A DNA stretch of 64,000 bases from Agrilactobacillus fermenti (GTDB lineage: Bacteria > Bacillota > Bacilli > Lactobacillales > Lactobacillaceae). This document shows positions 45,159 to 52,318 of this stretch, one piece after another. The notes beneath the pieces are model-generated. The model worked only from the letters and a program-made list of their open reading frames with translations. It was not told the DNA's origin and did not search any database. The stretch is taken from positions 62,001 to 126,000 of the forward strand of contig NZ_JACGCJ010000001.1 of assembly GCF_021030645.1 (NCBI RefSeq), read 5' to 3'. Made by a program: the position numbers and the translations under genes. Position 1 is the stretch's first letter. Each line of letters opens with the position of its first letter.

Positions 45159-45893
45159 ACGGAAGGATAAAAGCAATTGATATCCTGAAAAGCAATTCAA
45201 GGCTGAGCCTGATCCGCTTATGAATTGAATTGTTTCAGCAACACTAAGCTATAGCTGAAGAGATTCACCTAAGAGTTTAGTTTTAGATCAATATCGATAT
45301 TGATTAGTTTCATCAAGTTACAAAGCATCAGCTTTAAGTTTTAGAGTTTCAGATTCAAATGAATTACAATCAAGCATCAAAGTACCGATTAATCAAGTAT
45401 TAAGTGAGTATCAAGATTTAATAAGTGGTTCAAAAAGTATTGAGATGAATTGAGGGTTTCTTCATTTAAGAATCAAACCCGAGTTGGCTTGAATAATTGG
45501 CCACATGGATTACGTATCTGTTGTGTGACTGAATTCAAGTACAGCGCCTAGCAACAAACATAGTTTATATTGATACCATAAAGTATGTTTGTCCCAAAAG
45601 TTTACTATGTGGAGGTGTATGTCTGATAACGAGACATATTTCCGAACTAAGCGAATGTTTGGTGTACTGAAAAAATCTAGCTGGTGAACATTAGCTTTGT
45701 AAAGCATGTTTAAGCAGACAGTTACAAAAAATAGCAGATATGTCACCAAATCATCGTTCTGAGATTTACAATTGAATAGAAGTTTTGAGGTGGAAAGTTA
45801 TTCAAGTTTCCAAAAACAAAATGGATATCAATTATTCTTCCGTTAAGAGTTGAGAGATCATCGTGCCGGACGCCGACAAGATGGTCTCTTTTT
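45159..45893 (+). ncRNA. Candidate large structured non-coding RNA (about 735 nt)
   Basis: Between a good promoter and a strong terminator there is no convincing reading frame, but many self-complementary segments. Examples: GAAA-CAATTCAA (45187-45200) with TTGAATTG-TTTC (45225-45236); ATCAATATCGATATTGAT, a perfect 18-bp palindrome at 45287-45304; GGGTTT/AAACCC with an inner TTC/GAA at 45454-45480; ACAAACATA/TATGTTTGT near 45557-45595; TATGTCT/AGACATA near 45618-45638; GCTTT/AAAGC near 45692-45703; TGGAAA/TTTCCA near 45793-45812. ATCAAG or ATCAAA is repeated at least five times at 45310-45420. Size and density of stems recall the ornate large RNAs described in Lactobacillales (GOLLD, ROOL), but no match was tested. 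It sits between mvaS and a toxin-antitoxin pair. Confidence 0.5.
45851..45893 (+). terminator. Terminator of the candidate RNA
   Basis: AGAGATCATC and GATGGTCTCT pair with one G-T, enclosing a GC-rich loop that can itself fold (CGGACGCCG), then T5. Confidence 0.8.
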
Positions 45894-46001
45894 GTGCGTA
45901 AAAAACGGGCATTTATCTTGTTAGTTGACCAGCACTGAATGATAATATAATGAAAGTAAGACGTAAAACGTAAGTCGCTTTTCTATAAGGAGGTCACGAA
46001 G

Positions 46002-46268
46002 ATGGATGAGTTATCGACCACCATGTCTTCAAAGGGACAAGTCGTCATTCCAGCTGAATTACGGCGAAAGTTAGGCATCGAACCTGGCACCAAATTTGCC
46101 GTTTATCCTGATGATGAGGGTCATGTTGTTTTTGCTAAAGTTCCGACAGTCTCTGACTGGGAAAAAATCTTAGCCAACGTGCTGAATGAGAATGTGCCAC
46201 TTGATGAAAAGGGACACTATGATTCGAAACAATCTCCAGATTTTGATAAATGGATGAAAGAGGGCTGA
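46002..46268 (+). CDS. AbrB/SpoVT-type antitoxin
   Basis: An 88-residue protein with an N-terminal swapped-hairpin AbrB DNA-binding domain (TTMSSKGQVVIPAELRRKLG then IEPGTKFAVY). The C-terminal acidic tail (SDWEKILANVLNENVPLDEK, FDKWMKEG) is of the kind that wraps the partner toxin. AGGAGG lies 9 bases before the ATG. It is followed 7 bases later by a PemK/MazF-like gene, so the pair forms a probable type II toxin-antitoxin operon, and the AbrB domain would autoregulate it. Confidence 0.88.
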   Translation: MDELSTTMSSKGQVVIPAELRRKLGIEPGTKFAVYPDDEGHVVFAKVPTVSDWEKILANVLNENVPLDEKGHYDSKQSPDFDKWMKEG

Positions 46269-46275
46269 GTGATTA

Positions 46276-46638
46276 ATGCCAACACCGCAGACATATCAGA
46301 TTTACTTGGCGGATGTTTCTTTTGATGGTCAGCACGGTGCTAAATATCGGCATGCCTTAGTCATGGTGCCACATGTAGGTAGCACGAGGATTTATAAGAT
46401 TACGAATCAGTATCATAATAAGTCGTCGGCAGTCAGGGCTGTTTATTATCCAATTAGAGAATGGCAAGCAGCCGGGCTCAAGAAACCTTCGTATGTCGAT
46501 GTTCACAAGACCTATATTGTGCCTACTAATCAATTGGTGCAACGGAAACTCTTAGGGGTGCTCACTGATATGGATGCGGTGCGGCTAGCTGAATTTGTTG
46601 TACAACATCAAAGTCAGATTCGTCATTTGTCTGTATGA
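46276..46638 (+). CDS. PemK/MazF-like toxin
   Basis: A 120-residue protein with the plug-barrel look of the PemK/MazF endoribonucleases: YQIYLADVSFDGQHGAKYRH near the N terminus (usual GRGDI replaced by YLADVSF), ALVMVPHVGSTRIYKITNQY in the core, and KPSYVDVHKTYIVPTNQLVQ before the C-terminal helices. Such toxins cut mRNA at short sequences to slow growth. Similarity to canonical MazF is modest, so activity is inferred mainly from pairing with the AbrB-type antitoxin. A terminator follows. Confidence 0.75.
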   Translation: MPTPQTYQIYLADVSFDGQHGAKYRHALVMVPHVGSTRIYKITNQYHNKSSAVRAVYYPIREWQAAGLKKPSYVDVHKTYIVPTNQLVQRKLLGVLTDMDAVRLAEFVVQHQSQIRHLSV

Positions 46639-46641
46639 GTT

Positions 46642-46692
46642 AAAAATAATCTTGGCTACGGCAAAATCAGTCGGTAGTTAGGGTTATTTTTT
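46642..46692 (+). terminator. Terminator after the toxin gene
   Basis: AAAATAA-CTTGGCTAC pairs imperfectly (several G-T) with GTAGTTAGGGTTATTTT, then T-run. Confidence 0.55.
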
Positions 46693-46790
46693 GTGTCTTG
46701 AATTTTCATAAAGCTGTAGTAATATCTAGGATGATTGATCCGAAAACTTTATACCAATTTCTTAGTGGTTTTAAAGAAAGGATGAGCCTT

Positions 46791-47171
46791 ATGAAAAAGA
46801 TGACAACATCAACAGCTACTGACAAACAAAAAGAAAAAAGATATCGTTTGTTAACACCGATCACATTGCTACTAGCTTTGCTCCCAATTGCAGCAATTCC
46901 ACTCGTTAATGGCAATGCGCGCCTACTCAAGTTAATTAGTCTAGTTTCACTCACATTGATGGCCCTATTTTTGTATTTCAATCTTAAATGGATGCAAAGT
47001 GCTTATGAGAAAGCTCAATATCAGCACGCACCAATCTTGGTACTTAGAAAGAAAGGGTTTGGCATTACCGTTAATCCATTCCATCCATTAGGAAAAATTA
47101 TTTGGTATGGTTTGATTATTGCGTTGATATTGCTTGTGATTAGAATGAGGATGGGTAGCGAACATTCCTGA
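46791..47171 (+). CDS. Hypothetical small membrane protein
   Basis: A 126-residue protein with two adjacent hydrophobic helices near the start (LLTPITLLLALLPIAAIPLV and LLKLISLVSLTLMALFLYFN) and one near the end (IIWYGLIIALILLVIRM), separated by a charged loop. No family recognised. The ATG at 46791 follows GAAAGG at 9 bases; the frame is open back to 46698. Its last 84 bases overlap the end of the DUF981 gene on the other strand. Confidence 0.6.
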   Translation: MKKMTTSTATDKQKEKRYRLLTPITLLLALLPIAAIPLVNGNARLLKLISLVSLTLMALFLYFNLKWMQSAYEKAQYQHAPILVLRKKGFGITVNPFHPLGKIIWYGLIIALILLVIRMRMGSEHS

Positions 47172-47654
47172 AATAGGCTCTTGTGGTGGCGCCGCAAAAA
47201 GCTGATAAACCATTCCAGCGATTGCGATTGCGACTAAAGCTAAACCCATAGCCGTGATGAAAATAGAAAGAGGTTTAAGTGAATCGTTAAAATCAGTTAA
47301 AACTGCTTGTTCATTTTTTTGTGATGTTTGCTTTTCTAGATTGTGTCGCAATCGAATTAATAGATAAGTAAAGGCCAATAATATAAAACCAAAGGCAGTA
47401 GAAGGCTCGCCAAAAATTATATTGTCAAAGGGGAACCCTACTTTTGCTAAGGGCCAAGTCAGGGTCATGTGTAAACCGGTGAGTGCTAGGATGACATCTA
47501 GTAATGCAAATGCAGCAATCCAACCATCTAAATTATGAATGAGTCGCTTTTTGTAAATTTGACTGAACCAAACAAGTAAAATAAGGGCAACTCCAGTGGC
47601 AACAGCCATTAGCGTGTTGTACATCGCTGTTCTTTCCCAAGGAATAATCATCAT
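47088..47654 (-). CDS. DUF981 family membrane protein
   Basis: A 188-residue protein with about five hydrophobic helices; function unknown. The family block is GWIAAFALLDVILALTGLHM, then TLTWPLAKVGFPFDNIIFGE and PSTAFGFILLAFTYLLIRL. The C-terminal 25 residues (FATHPHSNHKQYQRNNQTIP...) are polar and encoded antisense to the neighbouring gene, so the tail may be an extension caused by loss of an earlier stop. GAGGCGG lies just before the ATG at 47654. Confidence 0.75.
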   Translation of the reverse strand: MMIIPWERTAMYNTLMAVATGVALILLVWFSQIYKKRLIHNLDGWIAAFALLDVILALTGLHMTLTWPLAKVGFPFDNIIFGEPSTAFGFILLAFTYLLIRLRHNLEKQTSQKNEQAVLTDFNDSLKPLSIFITAMGLALVAIAIAGMVYQLFAAPPQEPISGMFATHPHSNHKQYQRNNQTIPNNFS

Positions 47655-47852
47655 AACCGCCTCTTTATTTTTATTAGAATGATTTCCAAAGGCATCATAG
47701 CATGAATGATAAATATTATCACAGTAAATACTTATGATTAATTAACTTTTGTGTTATTTTTTATTGTTAAAAATAAATAGTCGGTAAATGTTTAACTTAT
47801 ACTTAAAGTGGGCTGTTTTTTACTTGAACGAAATGATCGTTGCAACAAAACA

Positions 47853-47881
47853 TTGCACTAAAACTGGATTGTCGGTATAAT
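47853..47881 (+). promoter_or_regulatory. Promoter of the TPP riboswitch-thiW unit
   Basis: -35 TTGCAC (47853-47858), exactly 17 bases, -10 TATAAT (47876-47881). The transcript would start near 47888, right before the riboswitch. Confidence 0.8.
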
Positions 47882-47894
47882 AAAAATTCATAAA

Positions 47895-47975
47895 AACCGG
47901 GGTGCCGATTGGCTGAGATAGTGGAAACTAGACCCGTTGAACCTGTTGAGTTAACACTCGCGTAGGGAGCCTATT
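47895..47975 (+). promoter_or_regulatory. TPP (THI-box) riboswitch aptamer
   Basis: Conserved THI-element parts in order: CCGGGGTGCC, GGCTGAGA, a short variable stem, ACCCGTTGAACCTG, and CGCGTAGGGAG. It senses thiamine pyrophosphate and should switch off thiW when TPP is plentiful. Confidence 0.93.
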
Positions 47976-47987
47976 TTTTGTAGGGTA

Positions 47988-48051
47988 CATATGACAAAAA
48001 TACCTGTCTTCGTGTTTGTGAGGGCAGGTATTTTTAGGAGGTTGTCATATG
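47988..48051 (+). terminator. Riboswitch expression platform: terminator enclosing the thiW ribosome site
   Basis: AAAATACCTG/CAGGTATTTT forms a terminator stem with T5. The outer arms CATATGACA (47988-47996) and TGTCATATG (48043-48051) are also complementary, so the extended hairpin would include AGGAGG and the start codon. Both transcription and translation could be controlled. Confidence 0.75.
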
Positions 48052-48549
48052 AAACAGACAAATGTTCGGAAATTGGTGATCGCTGCTTTATTAAGTACGT
48101 TAGGTGTTTTAGGTGGAAGTTTATTTAGTTTCTCAATTGGGGTTGCTAAAGTTGCACCAATGCAGCACTTGATCAATGTTGTCAGTGGCGTTTTAGTGGG
48201 GCCATGGTACGCTTTAGCGCAAGCTTTTATTACCTCACTCATTCGAAATCTTTTTGGGACAGGCACGATTTTAGCTTTCCCTGGTAGTATGATTGGCGCT
48301 TTTATGGTTGGGATGGTTTTTAAATATACGCGTAAATTATGGCTGGCAGCTTTGGGTGAACTCGTGGGTACAGGCTTGATTGGGGCTTTGGTGGCCTATC
48401 CAATTGCTAAATTATTCCTTGGGACAACTGGCGCCTTGTGGCTATTCGTGCCCAGTTTTTTGATGAGTGCGCTAGTGGGCGCCATTGTTGCTTACAGTCT
48501 GCTAAGAGTTTTGTGGGTCAGTGTGATTGAGCCGCAATTGAAACGGTAA
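48049..48549 (+). CDS. thiW: ECF transporter substrate-binding subunit ThiW
   Basis: Integral membrane S component of an energy-coupling factor transporter for a thiamine precursor (thiazole), 166 residues, about five to six helices. Diagnostic regions are VAKVAPMQHLINVVSGVLVG and FGTGTILAFPGSMIGAFMVG. It needs the shared EcfA-A'-T module, not present here. The TPP riboswitch upstream supports the thiamine role. AGGAGG lies 7 bases before the ATG. Confidence 0.92.
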   Translation: MKQTNVRKLVIAALLSTLGVLGGSLFSFSIGVAKVAPMQHLINVVSGVLVGPWYALAQAFITSLIRNLFGTGTILAFPGSMIGAFMVGMVFKYTRKLWLAALGELVGTGLIGALVAYPIAKLFLGTTGALWLFVPSFLMSALVGAIVAYSLLRVLWVSVIEPQLKR

Positions 48550-48586
48550 ATCGGTGTTGATTAAAAATCACTATATCAAATAAGCC

Positions 48587-48625
48587 AAAAAAGAACGCAT
48601 GCAGATTTTATGCATGCGTTCTTTT
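48587..48625. terminator. Terminator after thiW, symmetrical
   Basis: AAAAGAACGCATGC and GCATGCGTTCTTTT form a perfect 14-bp stem with a 9-base loop; it works in both directions and also serves the convergent 3D-domain gene. Confidence 0.9.
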
Positions 48626-48648
48626 AAGTTTATACGGTATTTTTATTA

Positions 48649-49440
48649 TTAGTTCAGGACACTGACCGTTACATTCTGGCGGCCAAATTGCATTGCTTGT
48701 CCGTTTGGCATGGCAATATCGATTTGGTTCGGATTAGCATAGGCAAAACCACCTGTATCACGAACGACGTAATCTTTAGTTGTGCCATTAGCAAAAGTGA
48801 TGCGTAGTTTTGTGCCTCGTGGGAAGACACTGAGATTAGCAGCTACGGTATCATAGCCGAAAGTATAGTTGCCTAAAACGCGGGGATCATAAGCAGTGGC
48901 ATTCATTACCCGACCTGGTGCTTGAACAACGGGTTGTTGGTCGCTTAAGTCGCCGCCCCAGATCCAAGCATCACCGCCAACTTGATACCAAGTCGCGCCA
49001 TCAACGTCGACTTTTTGGGTAACTTTCCAGCCTGAGTTCTTTTCTAAAACCCGACCAGTATTTTGATGATTGCTGTAAGGTGAGTTGTAAACAGCTGCGC
49101 CCCATTGACCAGTGACATACATCACGCCGTCAGTTGCAGTCGGGACTGGGTTTTCAGGCATAGTTTGATCTGTGACCCATTCAGTGCCGCCGACTTGCAG
49201 CCAAGTTTGACCGTTCACGACGGTTTTATTGGTAACTTTCCATGCACTGCCAGTTGGTAATGTTTGGGCAGTTTGTGTGCCATTTGGTGCTGAGAAAACT
49301 TGTGTGGTAGCTGATGCGTAGTAGACAGCGCTAATAGATGTGTTTGCATCTGCAGAAACGCTAGTTGCAACAGAAACAACAGAAGTTGTCGTTAAAGTAC
49401 CAAGTGCAACGACTGATAATAGTAAATTTTTGATCTTCAT
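48649..49440 (-). CDS. Secreted 3D-domain protein with two SH3-like repeats
   Basis: A 263-residue exported protein. Signal peptide MKIKNLLLSVVALGTLTTTS to about VSADA. Two related modules of about 55 residues follow, each ending in a W-(L/Y)-QVGG motif (TWLQVGGTEWV and TWYQVGGDAWIW), like bacterial SH3/SLAP wall-binding repeats. The C-terminal 3D domain (from NATAYDPR, with YVVRDTGGFAYANPNQIDIA) is a double-psi beta-barrel related to RlpA/MltA-type lytic transglycosylases. Likely peptidoglycan hydrolase or remodelling factor. The ATG at 49440 has GGAGG 11 bases upstream. Confidence 0.85.
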   Translation of the reverse strand: MKIKNLLLSVVALGTLTTTSVVSVATSVSADANTSISAVYYASATTQVFSAPNGTQTAQTLPTGSAWKVTNKTVVNGQTWLQVGGTEWVTDQTMPENPVPTATDGVMYVTGQWGAAVYNSPYSNHQNTGRVLEKNSGWKVTQKVDVDGATWYQVGGDAWIWGGDLSDQQPVVQAPGRVMNATAYDPRVLGNYTFGYDTVAANLSVFPRGTKLRITFANGTTKDYVVRDTGGFAYANPNQIDIAMPNGQAMQFGRQNVTVSVLN

Positions 49441-49583
49441 TAAAAAACATCCTCCAAAAGGTGAACTTGTGCTTCCTTCAACAAGGACTACTATACAAGA
49501 ACTTTTTGGCGGATGTGGCAATTAAATCAAATCGTTAGCATGTTGTAACGGAACTGAAACAAACTTTAAAGGGATTGTAATAA

Positions 49584-50063
49584 CTATTTTTGTAAATATT
49601 GACCGATATTTTGAATTAAATCTGCAATATTGTTATAAATTGCACCATTTAACTTGATTAAACCAGTGGTATATAGATTCAGGTAATGAAATTGATTTTC
49701 AGCGATCGTTTGTAAAGCCGTCAACTTTTTCTGATTCTCAGCGCCCTGCTGACGCGTATCCGTATAAAGCCCTAGAATCGGAATCTGTTTGGCGTAAGCC
49801 ACACCAATTTCACTGGCGACACCAGCATCAATCGTGACACCATCCAAGACGGCGATCAGCAACTGACTTTTTAAGACTTCGTCAGTATCTGCTTGAGCAA
49901 TCATTTTGGAATCCGCATAGGCTTGTTTGTCATTGATCGCCGCATTTTCTTGAGGTAAATAAACGGTGGTCCCGGGATAAGTCGCGCGAATCATGGCTAC
50001 CGTTGTTTGGTTAAATGTTTGATCTGCTTGTGAGAATAAACTATTGGCAAAATAAATTTGCAT
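49584..50063 (-). CDS. ntd: Nucleoside 2-deoxyribosyltransferase
   Basis: Swaps the base of deoxynucleosides, a salvage enzyme characteristic of lactobacilli. The 159-residue protein begins MQIYFANSLFSQADQTFNQT, has the helix DKQAYADSKMIAQADTDEVL and the active-site segment IAVLDGVTIDAGVASEIGVA with the nucleophilic glutamate in ASEIG, and ends in a short aromatic-containing tail. It lies 11 bases downstream of the uracil methyltransferase gene in the same direction. Class (purine-only or both) cannot be told. Confidence 0.92.
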   Translation of the reverse strand: MQIYFANSLFSQADQTFNQTTVAMIRATYPGTTVYLPQENAAINDKQAYADSKMIAQADTDEVLKSQLLIAVLDGVTIDAGVASEIGVAYAKQIPILGLYTDTRQQGAENQKKLTALQTIAENQFHYLNLYTTGLIKLNGAIYNNIADLIQNIGQYLQK

Positions 50064-50074
50064 GGGTGTGCCTC

Positions 50075-51463
50075 CTAAGATTTTAAGGTTAATTTGACCA
50101 CAGCCTCACAACGCGCCGTCTGAGGGAACATATCAATGGACTGAATATAATCGACTTGATAAGCTTTACTTAAGGTGACTAAGTCGCGCGCTAAGGTTGA
50201 AGGGTTGCACGAAATATAAACAAACTGTTTTGGTTTCGCTTGGATAATGGCTTGCGTCAGTTTGGGGGAAAGCCCAACTCGTGGTGGATCGACGACTAGG
50301 GCATCAATTTGTTTGCCAGTTTCAAACCAGTGGACTAATAATTCTTCTGCTTTCCCCACTAAATAATGACAATTGGTAACTTGGTTCAAGCGGGCGTTTT
50401 CTTTAGCATCGGCAATACCTTCGGGGACAATATCCATACCCCAAACTGCCTTGACTTGATCAGCGAAGGTGATGCCTAAGGTTCCTACGCCGCAATAAGC
50501 ATCAACCAGAGTTTCTTGACCGGTAAAATGAAAAGCATCTGCAGCCAATTGATAGAGCTTTTGTGTTTGGCGTGGATTTAATTGGAAGAAAGCTTGCGGT
50601 GATAAATTAAATACTTTGCCGTGTATCTTTTCTTGGATCCAATTGGGTCCATAAATTTTTTCGGTGTGATCGCCCCAAATTAGGGAAGTTCGCTTAGAAT
50701 TGACGTTGATGAATAGGCTTGTAATGCCCGGAATCCGAGTTTGAATCCGACCAAATAATTTAGGCGATTGTAATAGACTGCGGTCGGAAACAATCAAAGT
50801 AACTTGAATCTGTTTGGTGGTGGCTGAAGCCCGAACGACTAAATGACGAATACCGGCTGTATGTTTTTGCTCATCGTAGATTGGTGCATCTGTCTCTTGG
50901 AGGACGCGCTTCAATTGATGCAAGGTTTTGTCTACCAATAGCATTTGCGTACTGATCGTTTCGATATCCACTAAATGATGGCTGCCTTCTTGATAGAGGC
51001 CCGCGATCACACGATCATCGACTTTTTGCACGGGAAATTGAGCTTTGTTACGATAATGGGTGGGTTTGGCTGAAATCGTTGGTTTTAGATTATAATGTTG
51101 GTAGCCCGTGGGTTTGAATTTCTCTAGTGATTGGGCCACAACATCACGTTTAAAACGCAGCTGTGCCGGATAGGACATGTGGGCCAATTCTAGACCGCCA
51201 ACTTGACCGTAGAGGGCATCTTTAGGGGTGACTCGATCGGCAGAGGCTTTTCGAATACGTTGGCATTTGGCGCGAATAAATTTAGGATCAACTTCGGTCA
51301 CTTTAGCGGTGATGACTTCATTAGGCAGCGCCCCCGGGACGAAAACAATCTTACGTTTGAAGTAGCCAATCCCTTCGCCGTTGATACCTAGACGTTTGAT
51401 GGTCAAAGGGAATTTTTGACCAACTGAAACTTGAACGGGATCTGAATTTGTAGATTTAGACAT
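50075..51463 (-). CDS. 23S rRNA (uracil-C5)-methyltransferase, second TrmA/RumA family member
   Basis: A 462-residue SAM-dependent RNA methyltransferase with an N-terminal TRAM domain (LTIKRLGINGEGIGYFKRKI) and the methyltransferase motifs FFQLNPRQTQ, DAYCGVGTLGITFA, VVDPPRVG and catalytic C419 in YISCNPSTLARD. In the Fe-S region, which normally reads like YxxCGGCQLQH, this protein has YGQVGGLELAHMSYPAQL: the cysteines are replaced while the rest is kept. It is divergent from recX, 40 bases apart. Confidence 0.93.
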   Translation of the reverse strand: MSKSTNSDPVQVSVGQKFPLTIKRLGINGEGIGYFKRKIVFVPGALPNEVITAKVTEVDPKFIRAKCQRIRKASADRVTPKDALYGQVGGLELAHMSYPAQLRFKRDVVAQSLEKFKPTGYQHYNLKPTISAKPTHYRNKAQFPVQKVDDRVIAGLYQEGSHHLVDIETISTQMLLVDKTLHQLKRVLQETDAPIYDEQKHTAGIRHLVVRASATTKQIQVTLIVSDRSLLQSPKLFGRIQTRIPGITSLFINVNSKRTSLIWGDHTEKIYGPNWIQEKIHGKVFNLSPQAFFQLNPRQTQKLYQLAADAFHFTGQETLVDAYCGVGTLGITFADQVKAVWGMDIVPEGIADAKENARLNQVTNCHYLVGKAEELLVHWFETGKQIDALVVDPPRVGLSPKLTQAIIQAKPKQFVYISCNPSTLARDLVTLSKAYQVDYIQSIDMFPQTARCEAVVKLTLKS

Positions 51464-51503
51464 ATAAACTCCTTAAAATACTTAGAATGAAAGTGAGCCA
51501 GCA

Positions 51504-52304
51504 ATGAAAATTACCAAAATCGAGGCACAAAAGCGCCATAAAGATCGGTACAATATTTATTTAGACGAAGCCTATGCTTTTCCAGTGGCCGAATCGGTTT
51601 TGATCCAGTTCACCCTAATGAAGGGATTGGAACTGACGGAAGCTCAAGTTGAGCAGATCAAAAAAGCAGATGACCAGGCTAAAGCTTATGGTAAAGCGCT
51701 GAACTACTTATCTTATCAATTGCGGTCTGAAAAAGAAATGCGCGATTATCTGTACGATCAAGATTATACAACCGCAACCGTTAAAGCTATTATAGCTAAA
51801 TTGAAGGACTTAAACTATCTTGACGATGCTGATTTTGCGGCAAGTTACGTGCGAACTGAGGCACGGCTCACAAAAAAAGGCCCGCGATCGATCAGTCAAA
51901 AATTATTTCAAAAGGGTATTGATCGTAATCTGATTGAAGATAAACTAGTGAGCGACTATCCGGTTGAGCAGCAAGTAGATAATGCTGTCGAACTCCTACA
52001 AAAATTGATACGCACCACGCATAATAAATCTTTTATTCAGCTAAAGCAAAAAATCAAACAGAACTTGATGCAAAAAGGGTTTACAACGGAGGTGATCGAT
52101 CAAGCATTACAAGCAGTTGCCCTAGATCGGGATGACGATGCCGAATGGGACGCGTTGGTCAATGCTGGTGAGAAATTGTGGCGGCGGCAAGCGACCAAAC
52201 CTCAAGGCATCCAAAAGATTAAGCAAGGCTTGTATCGTAAAGGGTTCAAATTAGACATGATCCAGCGGTTTCTTGACGAAAAACAAGCTGCAGATGAAGG
52301 ATGA
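51504..52304 (+). CDS. recX: Regulatory protein RecX
   Basis: Modulator of RecA filaments. The 266 residues contain the tandem three-helix repeats of RecX: KALNYLSYQLRSEKEMRDYL, then LNYLDDADFAASYVRTEARL with KKGPRSISQKLFQKGI, and two more toward the C terminus (IDQALQAV..., IQKIKQGLYRKGFKLDMIQR). The N-terminal extension (MKITKIEAQKRHKDRYNIYL) is normal for Firmicutes. It is followed 14 bases later by mutY and is divergent from the methyltransferase gene. Confidence 0.92.
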   Translation: MKITKIEAQKRHKDRYNIYLDEAYAFPVAESVLIQFTLMKGLELTEAQVEQIKKADDQAKAYGKALNYLSYQLRSEKEMRDYLYDQDYTTATVKAIIAKLKDLNYLDDADFAASYVRTEARLTKKGPRSISQKLFQKGIDRNLIEDKLVSDYPVEQQVDNAVELLQKLIRTTHNKSFIQLKQKIKQNLMQKGFTTEVIDQALQAVALDRDDDAEWDALVNAGEKLWRRQATKPQGIQKIKQGLYRKGFKLDMIQRFLDEKQAADEG

Positions 52305-52318
52305 ATAGATAGACAAAC

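Noticed and set aside
45619-45687. 22-codon frame MSDNETYFRTKRMFGVLKKS... after GGAGG inside the RNA candidate
   Set aside because: The ribosome site is only 3 bases from the ATG, the start lies in a perfect TATGTCT/AGACATA stem, and the peptide matches nothing known. A leader peptide is possible but unsupported.
45510-45749. 79-codon minus-strand frame in the same region
   Set aside because: No ribosome site, unusual composition and full overlap with hairpins; likely chance.
45159-45893. Naming the region GOLLD or ROOL RNA
   Set aside because: Size, taxon and stem density fit, but no specific consensus motif of those classes could be confirmed by eye, and no prophage genes surround it.
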